NCBI RefSeq assembly: GCF_006715225.1
Contig: NZ_VFMU01000001.1
Span: forward strand, 496,001 to 560,000
Direction of reading: 5' to 3'
Source: Arthrobacter sp. SLBN-112
GTDB taxonomy: Bacteria > Actinomycetota > Actinomycetes > Actinomycetales > Micrococcaceae
DNA length: 64,000 bases
The notes beneath the pieces are model-generated. The model was not told the DNA's origin. It ran no database searches and saw only the letters and a program-made list of their open reading frames with translations. Made by a program: the position numbers and the translations under genes. This document shows positions 50,069-61,007 of this stretch, in pieces (the stretch's first letter is position 1; each line of letters begins with the position of its first letter).

Positions 50069-51066
50069 ACCCCGCGGTCACAACCCCCCGCCGGCAAACT
50101 GCTGCCCCCGGAACCGCGCCTGCGACCGGAGGCGGCCAGGACGACGTCGTGGCCGTTCCGCTCCGGCACCCCTGGCGCTGGGTGGGAGCGGCGCTGCTCG
50201 CCTTAACCGCTGCCGCGCTGGCGTCGTCGCTGTGGACCAACCCGAACATCGACCACGGCACCATTGGCACCTTTCTGTTCCATCCCCGGATCCTCGGGGG
50301 CGTGGGCCTGACGATTGTCCTCACCGTTGTATCCATGGTGGTGTCCACGGTCCTGGGCGTGTTCCTCGCAGTGATGCGCCTGTCCAAAAATCCCGTCATG
50401 AACGCCTTCGCCTGGTTCTACGTCTGGGTCTTCCGGGGCACCCCCCTGCTGATCCAAGTGGTCTTTTGGGGTTATCTGGGCCTGCTCTATTCACAAATCT
50501 CGCTGGGCATTCCCTTTACGGACTTCACCGTCTTCTCCATGGACACGAACACCCTGGTCCCCGCCTTCACGGCCGGCCTGCTGGCCATGACCCTGAACCA
50601 GGCCGCCTATTCCGCGGAAATCATCCGCGGCGGAATGCTCTCTGTCGACGCCGGCCAGCACGAAGCAGCCTCTTCCCTGGGAATGTCCCCGGCCTTCACC
50701 CTGTTCCGGGTGGTCCTGCCCCAGGCCATGCGGGTCATCATCCCGCCGATGGGCAATGAGACCATCTCGATGCTCAAAAACACGTCCCTGCTCTCCGTCA
50801 TCGCCGTGCTCGAGCTCTACACCGTGGCCACCCAGATCTCTTCCCAGAACCTGCGCCAGGTGGAACTCCTCATTGTTGTCAGTTGCTGGTACCTCTTCCT
50901 CACCTCCGCATTGTCCGTTCCCCAGTACTACCTGGAACGCCACTACGGCCGCGGCAACGCCCGGCAGCAGGCTCCCACTCCGCTTGCCAGGATCAGGGCC
51001 ATGCTCGGCAAGCAGCCAACCGGCCCGGCAATGGCCCCGAAAGCACCGAAAGGACACCAGTCATGA
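50065..51066 (+). CDS. Amino-acid ABC transporter permease
   Basis: The 333-residue protein has a cytoplasmic head of 40 residues, a first helix, and the HisMQ-type permease core: LTIVLTVVSMVVSTVLGVFLAVMRLSKNPVMNAFAWFYVWVFRGTPLLIQVVFWG, then the EAA loop HEAASSLGMSPAFTLFRVVLPQAMRVIIPPMGNE that docks on the ATPase. One permease is present, so the channel is probably a homodimer. Overlaps binding protein and ATPase genes by four bases each. Confidence 0.93.
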   Translation: MNPAVTTPRRQTAAPGTAPATGGGQDDVVAVPLRHPWRWVGAALLALTAAALASSLWTNPNIDHGTIGTFLFHPRILGGVGLTIVLTVVSMVVSTVLGVFLAVMRLSKNPVMNAFAWFYVWVFRGTPLLIQVVFWGYLGLLYSQISLGIPFTDFTVFSMDTNTLVPAFTAGLLAMTLNQAAYSAEIIRGGMLSVDAGQHEAASSLGMSPAFTLFRVVLPQAMRVIIPPMGNETISMLKNTSLLSVIAVLELYTVATQISSQNLRQVELLIVVSCWYLFLTSALSVPQYYLERHYGRGNARQQAPTPLARIRAMLGKQPTGPAMAPKAPKGHQS

Positions 51067-51872
51067 CCGAGGCACTGGCCTCCCCCAGGCATCCTGACCA
51101 ACGCCCCGCCGCGCAGCCGCTCCTCGTGGCCAGCAACGTGCGGAAGCACTACGGCGGCGTCGAGGTCCTCAAAGGCATCTCCCTGACCGTCAACAGCGGG
51201 GAGGTCATGTGCCTCCTTGGCCCCTCCGGGTCAGGCAAGTCCACCTTCCTCCGGTGCATCAACCACCTGGAAAGGATCGACGGCGGCCGGATCTCCGTTG
51301 GCGGTGACCTGATCGGGTACTCGCAGCGCCGGGACAGGATCTTCGAGATGAGCCCCCGCGAGGTTGCCAGGCAGCGCCGCGGCATCGGCATGGTGTTCCA
51401 GCGCTTCAACCTCTTCCCCCACATGAGTGCCCTTGAGAACATCTGGGCCGCCCCGGTGGGAGTCAAAAGGGTCCCCAAGACGGAGGCCGTGAGGCGCGGG
51501 ATGGAACTGCTGGACAGGGTGGGGCTGGCCCACCTGGCCAACGCCTATCCCGCACAGCTTTCGGGCGGGCAGCAGCAGCGCGTCGCCATCGCCCGCGCGC
51601 TGGCCATGGATCCCCAGCTGCTCCTGTTCGACGAGCCAACCAGCGCCCTTGACCCCGAGCTGGTGGGAGACGTCCTGGACGTCATGCGCACCCTGGCAGC
51701 GGACGGCATGACCATGATCGTTGTCACCCACGAGATCGGCTTCGCGCGCGGGGCCGGCGACAGCGTGGTGTTCATGGACGGCGGCGTGGTGGTGGAGTCC
51801 GGTGCCCCCGAAGACGTGCTGGACAACCCGCAAAACCCCCGGACCATCTCCTTCCTCGAAAGCGTGATGTAG
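51063..51872 (+). CDS. Amino-acid ABC transporter ATPase
   Basis: A 269-residue GlnQ-type ATPase: Walker A GPSGSGKST, Q-loop VFQRFNLFPHM, signature LSGGQQQR, Walker B LLLFDEPTSALDPE and switch His VTHEIGF are complete. An insertion SQRRDRIFEMSPREVARQR between Walker A and the Q-loop marks a subgroup of polar-amino-acid importers. Last gene of the importer; 46 bases separate it from the racemase. Confidence 0.94.
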   Translation: MTEALASPRHPDQRPAAQPLLVASNVRKHYGGVEVLKGISLTVNSGEVMCLLGPSGSGKSTFLRCINHLERIDGGRISVGGDLIGYSQRRDRIFEMSPREVARQRRGIGMVFQRFNLFPHMSALENIWAAPVGVKRVPKTEAVRRGMELLDRVGLAHLANAYPAQLSGGQQQRVAIARALAMDPQLLLFDEPTSALDPELVGDVLDVMRTLAADGMTMIVVTHEIGFARGAGDSVVFMDGGVVVESGAPEDVLDNPQNPRTISFLESVM

Positions 51873-51918
51873 TCCCGCTTCGTCCCTCCCCTCCGCACCG
51901 TCCTCCCCCTCCTGAATT

Positions 51919-53043
51919 GTGAGTCTTGCCTTGAAGATCTCCCGCGCCACCATCACCCTTATCGACCTCCCGCTGCTGGAACCGTTCGTGGTTTCCTACG
52001 ACAGCTACGCCTCGATGCCCAGCGTCATCCTTACCTTGGAGACCGACGACGGCCTGACTGGCTACGGCGAAAGCGTCCCGGACGGGCACATCACCGGAGA
52101 GACGCCCACCGGAACGGTTGAAGCACTGCGGACGGAACTGGTTCCCGCAGTGCTGGGACTGGACCCCCGCGACATCACGGCCGTGCACCAGCACCTCAAC
52201 AAGGCGCTTAAAGGCTGCGGAGCCGCGAAGGCCGCCGTCGACATTGCCTGCTGGGACCTGGCCGGGAAGGCGGCCAACCGCCCCATCTACAGCCTGCTGG
52301 GGGGACGCCGCCCGGAACAGCCCACCATCGCCAGGGTCATGAGCATCCTTGCCCCGGAGGTCCTGGCCGAACAGGCGGTCCAGGCGCGAAACCAGGGTTA
52401 CCGCCACCTCAAGATGAAGCTCGGTGGCGGTGACGGCCTGGATGTTGAACGCGTCCGGGCTGTCCGCACAGCGATCGGCACGGACCTCGCCATCCGGGTG
52501 GACGTCAACCAGGGGTGGGCCGATCCCGCCACCGCACGTGAAATGATTCAGGCCCTGGAACCGTACGGAATCGATTGGGTGGAACAACCGCTACCCGCCG
52601 ACGATATCGACGGTTTCAAGCTGCTGCGCCAGGCCACCGGCGCCCGCCTCATGGCTGACGAATCAGTGGTTGATGCCGCCGACCTGGTCCGGTTTGTCCG
52701 CGACCGTTCAGTGGACATGGTCAACCTCAAACTCATGAAGAGCGGTGGGATCACACCCTGCCACCGCCTGGCCACGCAAGCCGAACTCGGCGGCCTCAAG
52801 GTCCAGATCGGTTCGATGCTGGAAACCAGCATCGCCTCAGCCGCCGGATTCCACTTGGCCCTTTCCCACCCCAACATTGTGTCCACTGAACTGTCAGGAC
52901 CAGTGAAGTTCGCCCGGGAGCCCGGCAACCTGGCCTACGTCCTGCCCGAGGTCCAGGTGGGTGAGGGCCCGGGGCTGGGCGTGGACGTGGACCTTGATGT
53001 CCTGGCCGACCTGACGGTCAGTGCATGTGGGGTAACTGCGTGA
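51919..53043 (+). CDS. Enolase-superfamily racemase/epimerase (MLE subgroup), putative N-succinylamino-acid racemase
   Basis: The 374-residue protein has the muconate-lactonising subgroup plan. Lys165 and Lys167 (LKMKLG), metal ligands Asp195 (RVDVNQGW), Glu222 (WVEQP) and Asp247 (ADES), and the second base Lys271 (VNLKLMKSGG) are all in place, so two-base 1,1-proton transfer is possible. The end of the barrel reads VQIGSMLETSIASAAG...STELSGP; the D-x-D typical of dipeptide epimerases is absent. Racemisation of N-succinyl-amino acids is favoured by the neighbours, but specificity is open. Start is GTG 51919; a TTG four codons later (MKIS) is an alternative. Confidence 0.85.
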   Translation: MSLALKISRATITLIDLPLLEPFVVSYDSYASMPSVILTLETDDGLTGYGESVPDGHITGETPTGTVEALRTELVPAVLGLDPRDITAVHQHLNKALKGCGAAKAAVDIACWDLAGKAANRPIYSLLGGRRPEQPTIARVMSILAPEVLAEQAVQARNQGYRHLKMKLGGGDGLDVERVRAVRTAIGTDLAIRVDVNQGWADPATAREMIQALEPYGIDWVEQPLPADDIDGFKLLRQATGARLMADESVVDAADLVRFVRDRSVDMVNLKLMKSGGITPCHRLATQAELGGLKVQIGSMLETSIASAAGFHLALSHPNIVSTELSGPVKFAREPGNLAYVLPEVQVGEGPGLGVDVDLDVLADLTVSACGVTA

Positions 53044-54185
53044 TCAGTGACGCTGCGCGGCGCCGTCTTCACGGCATCTGGAACCACCTCCACCAGCACC
53101 CGGAGCCGAGCATGGAGGAATTTGCCACCTCCGATTACCTGGCCGGCCTGCTCACGAGGGCAGGCCTGGAACCCCGGAAATTCGGCACGTTCCCCGGGTT
53201 CACGGTGGATGTCGGGGAGGGCGTTCCCAGGATAGGGCTCAGGGCGGACATGGATGCGTTGGTGCAGGAGGTGGACGGGCGACCCACCGTGGTCCATTCG
53301 TGCGGCCATGACGCGAACATGGCGATCGTGGCTGCCGTCATGCTCGAACTCGCGGAGCAGGCGGGGCCGATGGACGGCGCTGTCCGCGCCATCTTCCAAC
53401 CGGCGGAGGAGGCTGGCAACGGTGCGGAACGTGTGGCGGCACTTGGTGTCACGGACGGGCTCGAGTACCTCTTCGGTGTGCACCTGCGTCCGCAGCAGGA
53501 GCTCCCGGCACCCTGTCTGGCACCTGCCATCTCGCATGGCGCCTGCCTTTTTGCCACCGGCACCATCACTGGTGAAGACCACCATGGCGCGCGGCCCCAC
53601 CTGGGGGCGAACGCCGTCGAACTTGCGTTTGAAGTCTCGGCAGGGCTGCGGCGCCTAAAAATCGATCCGCAAGTGCCGAGTTCCGCCAAAATGACAATGC
53701 TGCAGGCCGGCGGAAGCAACCTCAACGTCATCCCCGGCAGCGGGCACTTCGGAGTGGACATGAGGGCCCAAACGAACGAGGCCATGGACACGTTGCGGAC
53801 CGGGCTGGCGGAGGTGTGCCGCTCGGTGGCCGCTGCCGCCGGGGCCGACATCCGCCTCGACTTCCGCGACGAAGTGCCTGCTGCAGTGATAGGTCCGGAA
53901 GCCGAGGCTGCCCTGGCTTCGTCGATCACGGCAACACTCGGCAGCGGGTTCCTGCGTCCCAGGATCGTGATCTCCGGGTCCGACGACTTCCACTTCTACA
54001 CCCGGCGGAACCCTGCACTTCAGGCCGCCATGCTGGCCGTCGGCGCGAACGTCCAACCCGGACTGCACCACCCGGGCATGACCTTCGACGGCGATGCGAT
54101 GGAACGTGCCGTTGCTGTCCTTTTGGCGTCCTGCCGTCAGATGGCCGGATACGGGTCAGCCCGCGCGTCGAACCGCCGCCTGTAG
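53040..54185 (+). CDS. M20-family amidohydrolase, putative N-succinyl-L-amino-acid desuccinylase
   Basis: The start is GTG 53040, overlapping the racemase stop (GTGA) with GGGG upstream; 381 residues. Zinc-site blocks: LRADMDALVQEVDG...SCGHDANMAIV, FQPAEEAGNGAER with the catalytic Glu, GEDHHGARPHLGANAVE and a terminal LHHPGMTFD. The family cleaves N-acyl amino acids and peptides. After succinylation and racemisation this enzyme would release the free L-amino acid and make the route irreversible. Its last 49 bases overlap the end of the convergent GlxA-like gene. Confidence 0.87.
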   Translation: MISDAARRRLHGIWNHLHQHPEPSMEEFATSDYLAGLLTRAGLEPRKFGTFPGFTVDVGEGVPRIGLRADMDALVQEVDGRPTVVHSCGHDANMAIVAAVMLELAEQAGPMDGAVRAIFQPAEEAGNGAERVAALGVTDGLEYLFGVHLRPQQELPAPCLAPAISHGACLFATGTITGEDHHGARPHLGANAVELAFEVSAGLRRLKIDPQVPSSAKMTMLQAGGSNLNVIPGSGHFGVDMRAQTNEAMDTLRTGLAEVCRSVAAAAGADIRLDFRDEVPAAVIGPEAEAALASSITATLGSGFLRPRIVISGSDDFHFYTRRNPALQAAMLAVGANVQPGLHHPGMTFDGDAMERAVAVLLASCRQMAGYGSARASNRRL

Positions 54186-55102
54186 TCCGTGGGGGTGGTG
54201 GAAAAGGCGGCTGCGAAGTTCTGGCGCAGGGTGACGGCGTTGCCGAATCCGCAGTCGGTGGAGATCTGTTCGATCGACAGGTCCGTGGTTTCGAGCAGCC
54301 GCCGGGCGGCGTCGAGCCGGCGGGCGCGGATCCACGCGGCAGGTGTGGTCCCGGTTGCGGCCCGGAAGGCGCGGACAAATGTGCGGCGGCTCAGGTGCGC
54401 CTGGGCCGCCAGCCTGTCGATGGTTAGCGGCTCCCCCAGGCGGGCCAGCACCCATTCAAGCAGGCGCGAAATCGGGTCGTCACTTGAGCCCGCCGGCACC
54501 GGATGCTCGATGTACTGCGCCTGTCCGCCCTCCCGGTGCGGCGCGATGACCAGGCTGCGGGCCACCTGGTTGGCTGCCTCCGCCCCCAGGCGGGCCCGCA
54601 CGACATGCAGGCAGGCATCCAGCGCGGAGGCAGTGCCGGCGGAGGTGAGCACATCACCGTGGTCGATGTAGAGGACAGACTGGTCCAGCGGGACATCCGG
54701 GTGCCGCGCAGCAAGGGAGTCGAATGCCTGCCAGTGCGTGACGGCCGGACGCCCGGCGAGCAGTCCGGCGTCGGATACGGGGATCGCGCCAAGGCACAAC
54801 CCCAGAATGGGCGCCCCGCGCCCGTGTGCCTCCTGGAGCACCTGCCGCAGCGAATTGCCCAGCATGCGCCCGTCGTCGAACCATGAAGGCACCACCACGA
54901 TGTCCGCTTCCTTTGCGGCCGCCGGTCCTTCCATCTCCCCCAGCCGGTATCCCTCAGCGGTGGTGATCCCGCCTTCCTGGTCGGAAAAAAGAACCGTCGT
55001 CCAGCCGGCAAGGCCCTGCCGCGCCACCTCATCGAAAACCATCTGCGGAACAGAGAGGTGGAACATCGTCACCCCGTCGAAGGCATACACGGCGATCCTC
55101 AT
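54137..55102 (-). CDS. GlxA-type regulator: DJ-1/PfpI domain plus AraC helix-turn-helix
   Basis: Residues 1-180 form a DJ-1/PfpI-like domain (MRIAVYAFDGVTMFHLSVPQMVFDE..., nucleophile-elbow region GLCLGAIPVSDAGLLAG with a Cys). Residues 215-310 are an AraC-type double helix-turn-helix (LTIDRLAAQAHLSRRTFVRAFRAATGTTPAAWIRARRLDAARRLLETTDLSIEQISTDCGFGNAVTLRQNFAAAF). The DJ-1 part is a ligand sensor without proven enzymatic role. Divergent from the isochorismatase-fold gene (137-bp gap), which is the likely target. Confidence 0.92.
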   Translation of the reverse strand: MRIAVYAFDGVTMFHLSVPQMVFDEVARQGLAGWTTVLFSDQEGGITTAEGYRLGEMEGPAAAKEADIVVVPSWFDDGRMLGNSLRQVLQEAHGRGAPILGLCLGAIPVSDAGLLAGRPAVTHWQAFDSLAARHPDVPLDQSVLYIDHGDVLTSAGTASALDACLHVVRARLGAEAANQVARSLVIAPHREGGQAQYIEHPVPAGSSDDPISRLLEWVLARLGEPLTIDRLAAQAHLSRRTFVRAFRAATGTTPAAWIRARRLDAARRLLETTDLSIEQISTDCGFGNAVTLRQNFAAAFSTTPTDYRRRFDARADPYPAI

Positions 55103-55239
55103 GGCGCCCCTTCCCGTACTTTTGGCCCGAATCCATCGTACGTTCGCCTTCGTGCCACTGTTGACCTACATCCGGAACGGGAAGACTGGAACGGCCGCCA
55201 ACCGGCAACCGAATCAAACGCCAGGGAGAACCAAGACCA

Positions 55240-55878
55240 ATGAGCAACCCCCGCCGCGCCCTCATCCTCATCGATGTGCAGCAGCAGTACTTCAGCGGCC
55301 CCCTCGAAATCCAGTACCCGCCGCACCAGGAGTCCCTGCCCACCATCGCCAAAGCGGTGGACGCCGCCACGGCCGCCGGCATTCCCATCGCCGTGATCCA
55401 GCACTCCGCCGGCGAAGGCGCGCCTGTGTTTGCTCCCGGCACACCTGCCTTCGAGCTGCACCCCGAGATCGAACGCCGCAAGACCGGCGAATGGAAGTCG
55501 TTGGTCAAGCAGTACGGCTCGGTTTACACAGGTACGGACCTCGCCGAATGGCTGCGGAAGCACGACGTCGACACGGTCACCTTGGTGGGCTACATGACCA
55601 ACAACTGCGTGCTCGCCTCCGCCGTGGAGGCAGAGTTCCTCGGCTTCAGCACCGAAGTCCTCTCCGATGCCACGGGTGCCATCAACCTCGCCAATGACGC
55701 AGGTTCCGCCGACGCAAAAACAGTGCACACCACGCTGCTGGCGCTGCTGAACTCGAACTGGGCAGCAGTGGCCGACACCGGCACCTGGGCCAACGCCCTG
55801 AGTGCGCAGCAGCCACTCACCGGCAGTGACCTCGGCAGCTCCGCCGTGGCCGGACTGGAACTGGTTCCGCAAACCTAG
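55240..55878 (+). CDS. Isochorismatase-fold cysteine hydrolase
   Basis: A 212-residue cysteine hydrolase. The triad is visible: Asp12 (ILIDVQQQYF), Lys90 (SLVKQYGSVY) and Cys123 (GYMTNNCVLAS). Family members include nicotinamidase, N-carbamoylsarcosine amidase and isochorismatase. The conserved cis-peptide motif is altered to YMTNNC. The divergent GlxA-like regulator is a typical partner of these hydrolases. Substrate unknown; a carbamoyl-amide is possible given creatine genes elsewhere in the window, but this is speculation. Confidence 0.9.
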   Translation: MSNPRRALILIDVQQQYFSGPLEIQYPPHQESLPTIAKAVDAATAAGIPIAVIQHSAGEGAPVFAPGTPAFELHPEIERRKTGEWKSLVKQYGSVYTGTDLAEWLRKHDVDTVTLVGYMTNNCVLASAVEAEFLGFSTEVLSDATGAINLANDAGSADAKTVHTTLLALLNSNWAAVADTGTWANALSAQQPLTGSDLGSSAVAGLELVPQT

Positions 55879-55889
55879 CCAGCGTCCCC

Positions 55890-55921
55890 GGCTTCCCGCC
55901 TGTCCTTCCCGGCGGGAAGCC
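55890..55921. terminator. Hairpin after the cysteine hydrolase gene
   Basis: GGCTTCCCGCC pairs perfectly with GGCGGGAAGCC around a 10-nt loop, 12 bases after the stop. No T-run. It is the only structure I see in the leader of the SMR pair; it does not resemble a guanidine riboswitch. Confidence 0.6.
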
Positions 55922-55993
55922 CGGGAACACCGGCAGCAATCGCGGCGTTGCATCCACGGGAACCAGCCCAAACGAATGTCAAGGACTTTTTAG

Positions 55994-56350
55994 ATGAAGT
56001 GGATTTTTCTCGCCGGCGCCATCCTGAGTGAGGTGACAGCCTCCCTCTCATTGAAAGCGGCCCTGGATAATCCTGCCCTCTTCATCGTGGTGGTTCTCGG
56101 CTATTCCGCCTCCTTCGCATTTCTCGCCGGAGTCCTCCGCAAAGGCCTGGGCCTCGGTGTTGCCTACGGCATCTGGGCTGCCCTGGGCGTGACACTCACC
56201 GTGCTGCTGGCGGCCCTCATCTTCGGCGAAGCGCTGACCCCGGTGATGATGATCGGCGTCGCCATGGTGATCGGCGGGGTGCTCTGCGTTGAACTCGGAT
56301 CGCACAAGGAGCCGGCGGAGGAACCTGCCAAAGAAATGGTCAACTCATGA
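55994..56350 (+). CDS. Small multidrug resistance (SMR) subunit, first of a pair
   Basis: Four membrane helices in 118 residues. The essential Glu13 (GAILSEVTASLSLKAA) and the helix-3 block GLGVAYGIWAALGVTL define an EmrE/Qac-type SMR protein; the motif differs from that of guanidinium exporters. The C-terminal tail is acidic and longer than usual. AAGGA precedes the ATG. It overlaps the second SMR gene by four bases, so a heterodimer (as EbrAB or YkkCD) is expected. Confidence 0.9.
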   Translation: MKWIFLAGAILSEVTASLSLKAALDNPALFIVVVLGYSASFAFLAGVLRKGLGLGVAYGIWAALGVTLTVLLAALIFGEALTPVMMIGVAMVIGGVLCVELGSHKEPAEEPAKEMVNS

Positions 56351-56667
56351 TGTGGCTGCTGCTGGCAGCGGCAATCCTCACTGAAGTCAGCGCCACCCTC
56401 CTCCTGCGGGTCGCTTCCACCGGTAAGCGGCGCTGTTACGTACCGGTCGGCGTCGGCTATGTCCTGGCGTTCACGCTCCTCACGCTGACCCTGGACCAGG
56501 GCATGAGCCTCGGCGTTGCCTACGGCATCTGGGCCGCAGCCGGCGTCGCACTCACTGCCCTGGCCAGCCGGGTCTTCTTCAAGGAGGCCATCACCCCCGT
56601 CATGATGCTCGGCCTCGGACTCATCATCGGCGGCGTCCTGCTTATCGAACTTGGCGCAGTGCACTAA
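56347..56667 (+). CDS. Small multidrug resistance (SMR) subunit, second of a pair
   Basis: A 106-residue four-helix partner: Glu13 in AILTEVSATLLLR, loop STGKRRC, and GVAYGIWAAAGVALTALASRVFF in helix 3. Both pair members keep the proton/drug-coupling Glu. The inner-loop charge differs between the two (K/R-rich here), which would favour opposite membrane orientations, as in known SMR pairs. Exported compound unknown. The gene ends 33 bases before the convergent reductase gene. Confidence 0.9.
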   Translation: MMWLLLAAAILTEVSATLLLRVASTGKRRCYVPVGVGYVLAFTLLTLTLDQGMSLGVAYGIWAAAGVALTALASRVFFKEAITPVMMLGLGLIIGGVLLIELGAVH

Positions 56668-56700
56668 GCGTGATGTGCTGCATAACGGCGAGCACCACCC

Positions 56701-57789
56701 TCAGGGAATCAGGTTTTCCGCCCGGTAGCGGTCAAAGAGTGCGGTGAACGAGTCCAGCGTCCGCCGGTACCCCGTGAACCCGGCATCACGGCTCTTGCCC
56801 ATGTCCGTCACCACCTCGATATTGCGCCCCAGGTCACCGTCCGTGTGCCACCAGGACGCCACCCGGTCCAGCGCCGGTTCGCTGAGGTTGTGCTTAGCGG
56901 CAAGCTGCCGCCACTGGTCTTCGCGGCCCGCCATGGACTGCTCAAGGGGACGGGGCTGACCCTGGTATCCCTCCCACTCAACGCCGAAGTAGGCTGCGAG
57001 TTTCGGCCACATCCAACGCCAGCGGAATACATCGCCGTTGACGAGGTTGAACGCCTCATTAGCGGCTGCGGGAGTGGTGGAGGCCCAGAGCATGTGCTCG
57101 GCCAGCAGGCCTGCATCCGTCATGTCGGTCAGGCCGTTCCATTGTGTCTCGGATCCCGGGAAGACGAACGGCTCGCCGCTTTCCCGGCACAGGGTGGCCT
57201 GCGCGGCGAGCGTGAGGCCCATGTTCATGGCATTGCCCACCGCGTGCCCGATCACGGTATGTGCACGGTGCACGGACCAGGTGAAGGCCTTCTGAGCCGC
57301 CGCCGCCCAAAGTTCGTCCTCCTGGGCATAGTAGAAGTTGGGCACCTGAAGCCGCGGTTCCTCCTCGTGGAAGGGCGTGTCCGGCATTTCTCCGGCCGCG
57401 TACGCCTCGAATGGTCCGAGATAGTGCTTGAGGCCGGTCATCAGGGCAACGTGGGCCACCTCTTTTCCCCGCAGTGCTGCGAGGAGGTCACGGACCATGC
57501 CGGCATTGACGGCGATGTTCTCTTCCTCCGTGGTCCGCCGGGACCAAGCGGTGAAGTAGACATGTGAGGGGTTCTCCGGACCAAGTACGGCGGCCAGGGA
57601 GGCAGCCGAGGTCAGGTCTGCGGAGAGCCACCTGACGCCGGCGCGCTCGGCTCCGGGCCTGCGCGACAAGGCAAGGACCGCCCAGCCTTGTCCAACCAAG
57701 GTATCCACCAGGGCAGACCCCGCGATTCCAGTGGCTCCGACCACGAGGGCCGTCCGTCCGTTGCCTGCTGTTCCTGCGCCAATGGTCAT
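56701..57789 (-). CDS. PRISE-type SDR (progesterone 5-beta-reductase/iridoid synthase-like)
   Basis: An atypical extended SDR of 362 residues. ALVVGATGIAGSALVDTL is the nucleotide-binding turn and SRRPG follows strand 2. MTGLKHYLGPFEAY carries the Lys that, with Tyr of PNFYYAQEDEL, marks the PRISE family of enone reductases, and the W-S-V-HR-HTVIG block is typical too. Plant members reduce steroid or monoterpene enones; bacterial homologues have unknown substrates. Divergent from katG across a 257-bp region in which I see no clear regulatory motif. Confidence 0.85.
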   Translation of the reverse strand: MTIGAGTAGNGRTALVVGATGIAGSALVDTLVGQGWAVLALSRRPGAERAGVRWLSADLTSAASLAAVLGPENPSHVYFTAWSRRTTEEENIAVNAGMVRDLLAALRGKEVAHVALMTGLKHYLGPFEAYAAGEMPDTPFHEEEPRLQVPNFYYAQEDELWAAAAQKAFTWSVHRAHTVIGHAVGNAMNMGLTLAAQATLCRESGEPFVFPGSETQWNGLTDMTDAGLLAEHMLWASTTPAAANEAFNLVNGDVFRWRWMWPKLAAYFGVEWEGYQGQPRPLEQSMAGREDQWRQLAAKHNLSEPALDRVASWWHTDGDLGRNIEVVTDMGKSRDAGFTGYRRTLDSFTALFDRYRAENLIP

Positions 57790-57869
57790 AGTGCTCCTTC
57801 TCGTGGGTGCTGCGTGGGCCGGGACGTATATTCCGACGACGGCCCCCTAGCGACAAGCCGCAGCCTTAG

Positions 57870-60341
<2,472 letters not shown>

Positions 60342-60360
60342 CCAAGGTGAACTGAACCGC

Positions 60361-60400
60361 CGGGTCAGGGCCGGCTGCAACTGCAGCCGGCCCTGACCCG
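60361..60400. terminator. katG terminator
   Basis: CGGGTCAGGGCCGGCTGCA and its exact complement with two bases between them: a 19-bp inverted repeat starting 20 bases after the katG stop. Confidence 0.88.
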
Positions 60401-60448
60401 GGCTGCCTTGCGCGGCCGGCAGGGCGCGGGGCACCGTAGGATCTTGTG

Positions 60449-60967
60449 ATGGCCCAGCTCATTGCCCCAAACGTCAGCTTCCACCGGTCCTGGCTTGAAG
60501 CAGCCGCGGAATTTGGCGGCGCCCGGCAGGACGGTGCGGGCGCCGACGGCTGGTCCCTGGACGATCTCAAGGACGCCCAGGTCTTCGGCCGCTTCGTCGA
60601 TGCCCTCGTCAACGACTCACTGCCGGAAACCGTGCGCAAGCCCGGCTTGGTGCCCTGCACCTACCTTTGGATTGTCGACGGCGGCACGTTCCTCGGCTCG
60701 CTGGCCATCAGGCACGAGTTGACCGACTACCTCCTCAATGAAGGCGGGCACATCGGCTACAGCGTCAGGCCCACTGCCAGGCGGCGGGGCCATGCAGCGC
60801 AAGCCCTTGCAGACGCGCTTCCCGTGGCGCGGTCACTGGGGATCGAACGGGTTCTCCTGACGTGCGACGAGGACAACGCCGGATCGCGGGCAACCATCGA
60901 GAAGAACGGTGGCCGGTATGAGGACACGCGCAACGGCAAGCGCCGCTACTGGATCAATAACCCCTAG
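60449..60967 (+). CDS. GNAT-family N-acetyltransferase
   Basis: ATG 60449 with AGGA seven bases upstream; 172 residues. The fold is complete: PGLVPCTYLWIVDGGTFLGSLAIRHELTDYLLNEGGHIGYSVRPTARRRGHAAQALADALPVARSLGIERVLLTCDEDNAGSRATIEKNGGRYE. The RRRGHAA motif binds acetyl-CoA and DEDNAGSRATIEKNGG is the motif B end, as in RimJ-like and YjdJ-like enzymes. Acceptor unknown. Likely monocistronic after the katG terminator. Confidence 0.88.
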   Translation: MAQLIAPNVSFHRSWLEAAAEFGGARQDGAGADGWSLDDLKDAQVFGRFVDALVNDSLPETVRKPGLVPCTYLWIVDGGTFLGSLAIRHELTDYLLNEGGHIGYSVRPTARRRGHAAQALADALPVARSLGIERVLLTCDEDNAGSRATIEKNGGRYEDTRNGKRRYWINNP

Positions 60968-61007
60968 CCAGGCGTATTTGCCGCCACAGGTCTGACAGAC
61001 TTGCCCG

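Noticed and set aside
55879..55993. Guanidine (ykkC-type) riboswitch upstream of the SMR pair
   Set aside because: Only a simple GC-rich hairpin is visible; no ACGR loops or ykkC core, and the SMR proteins are of the Qac type.
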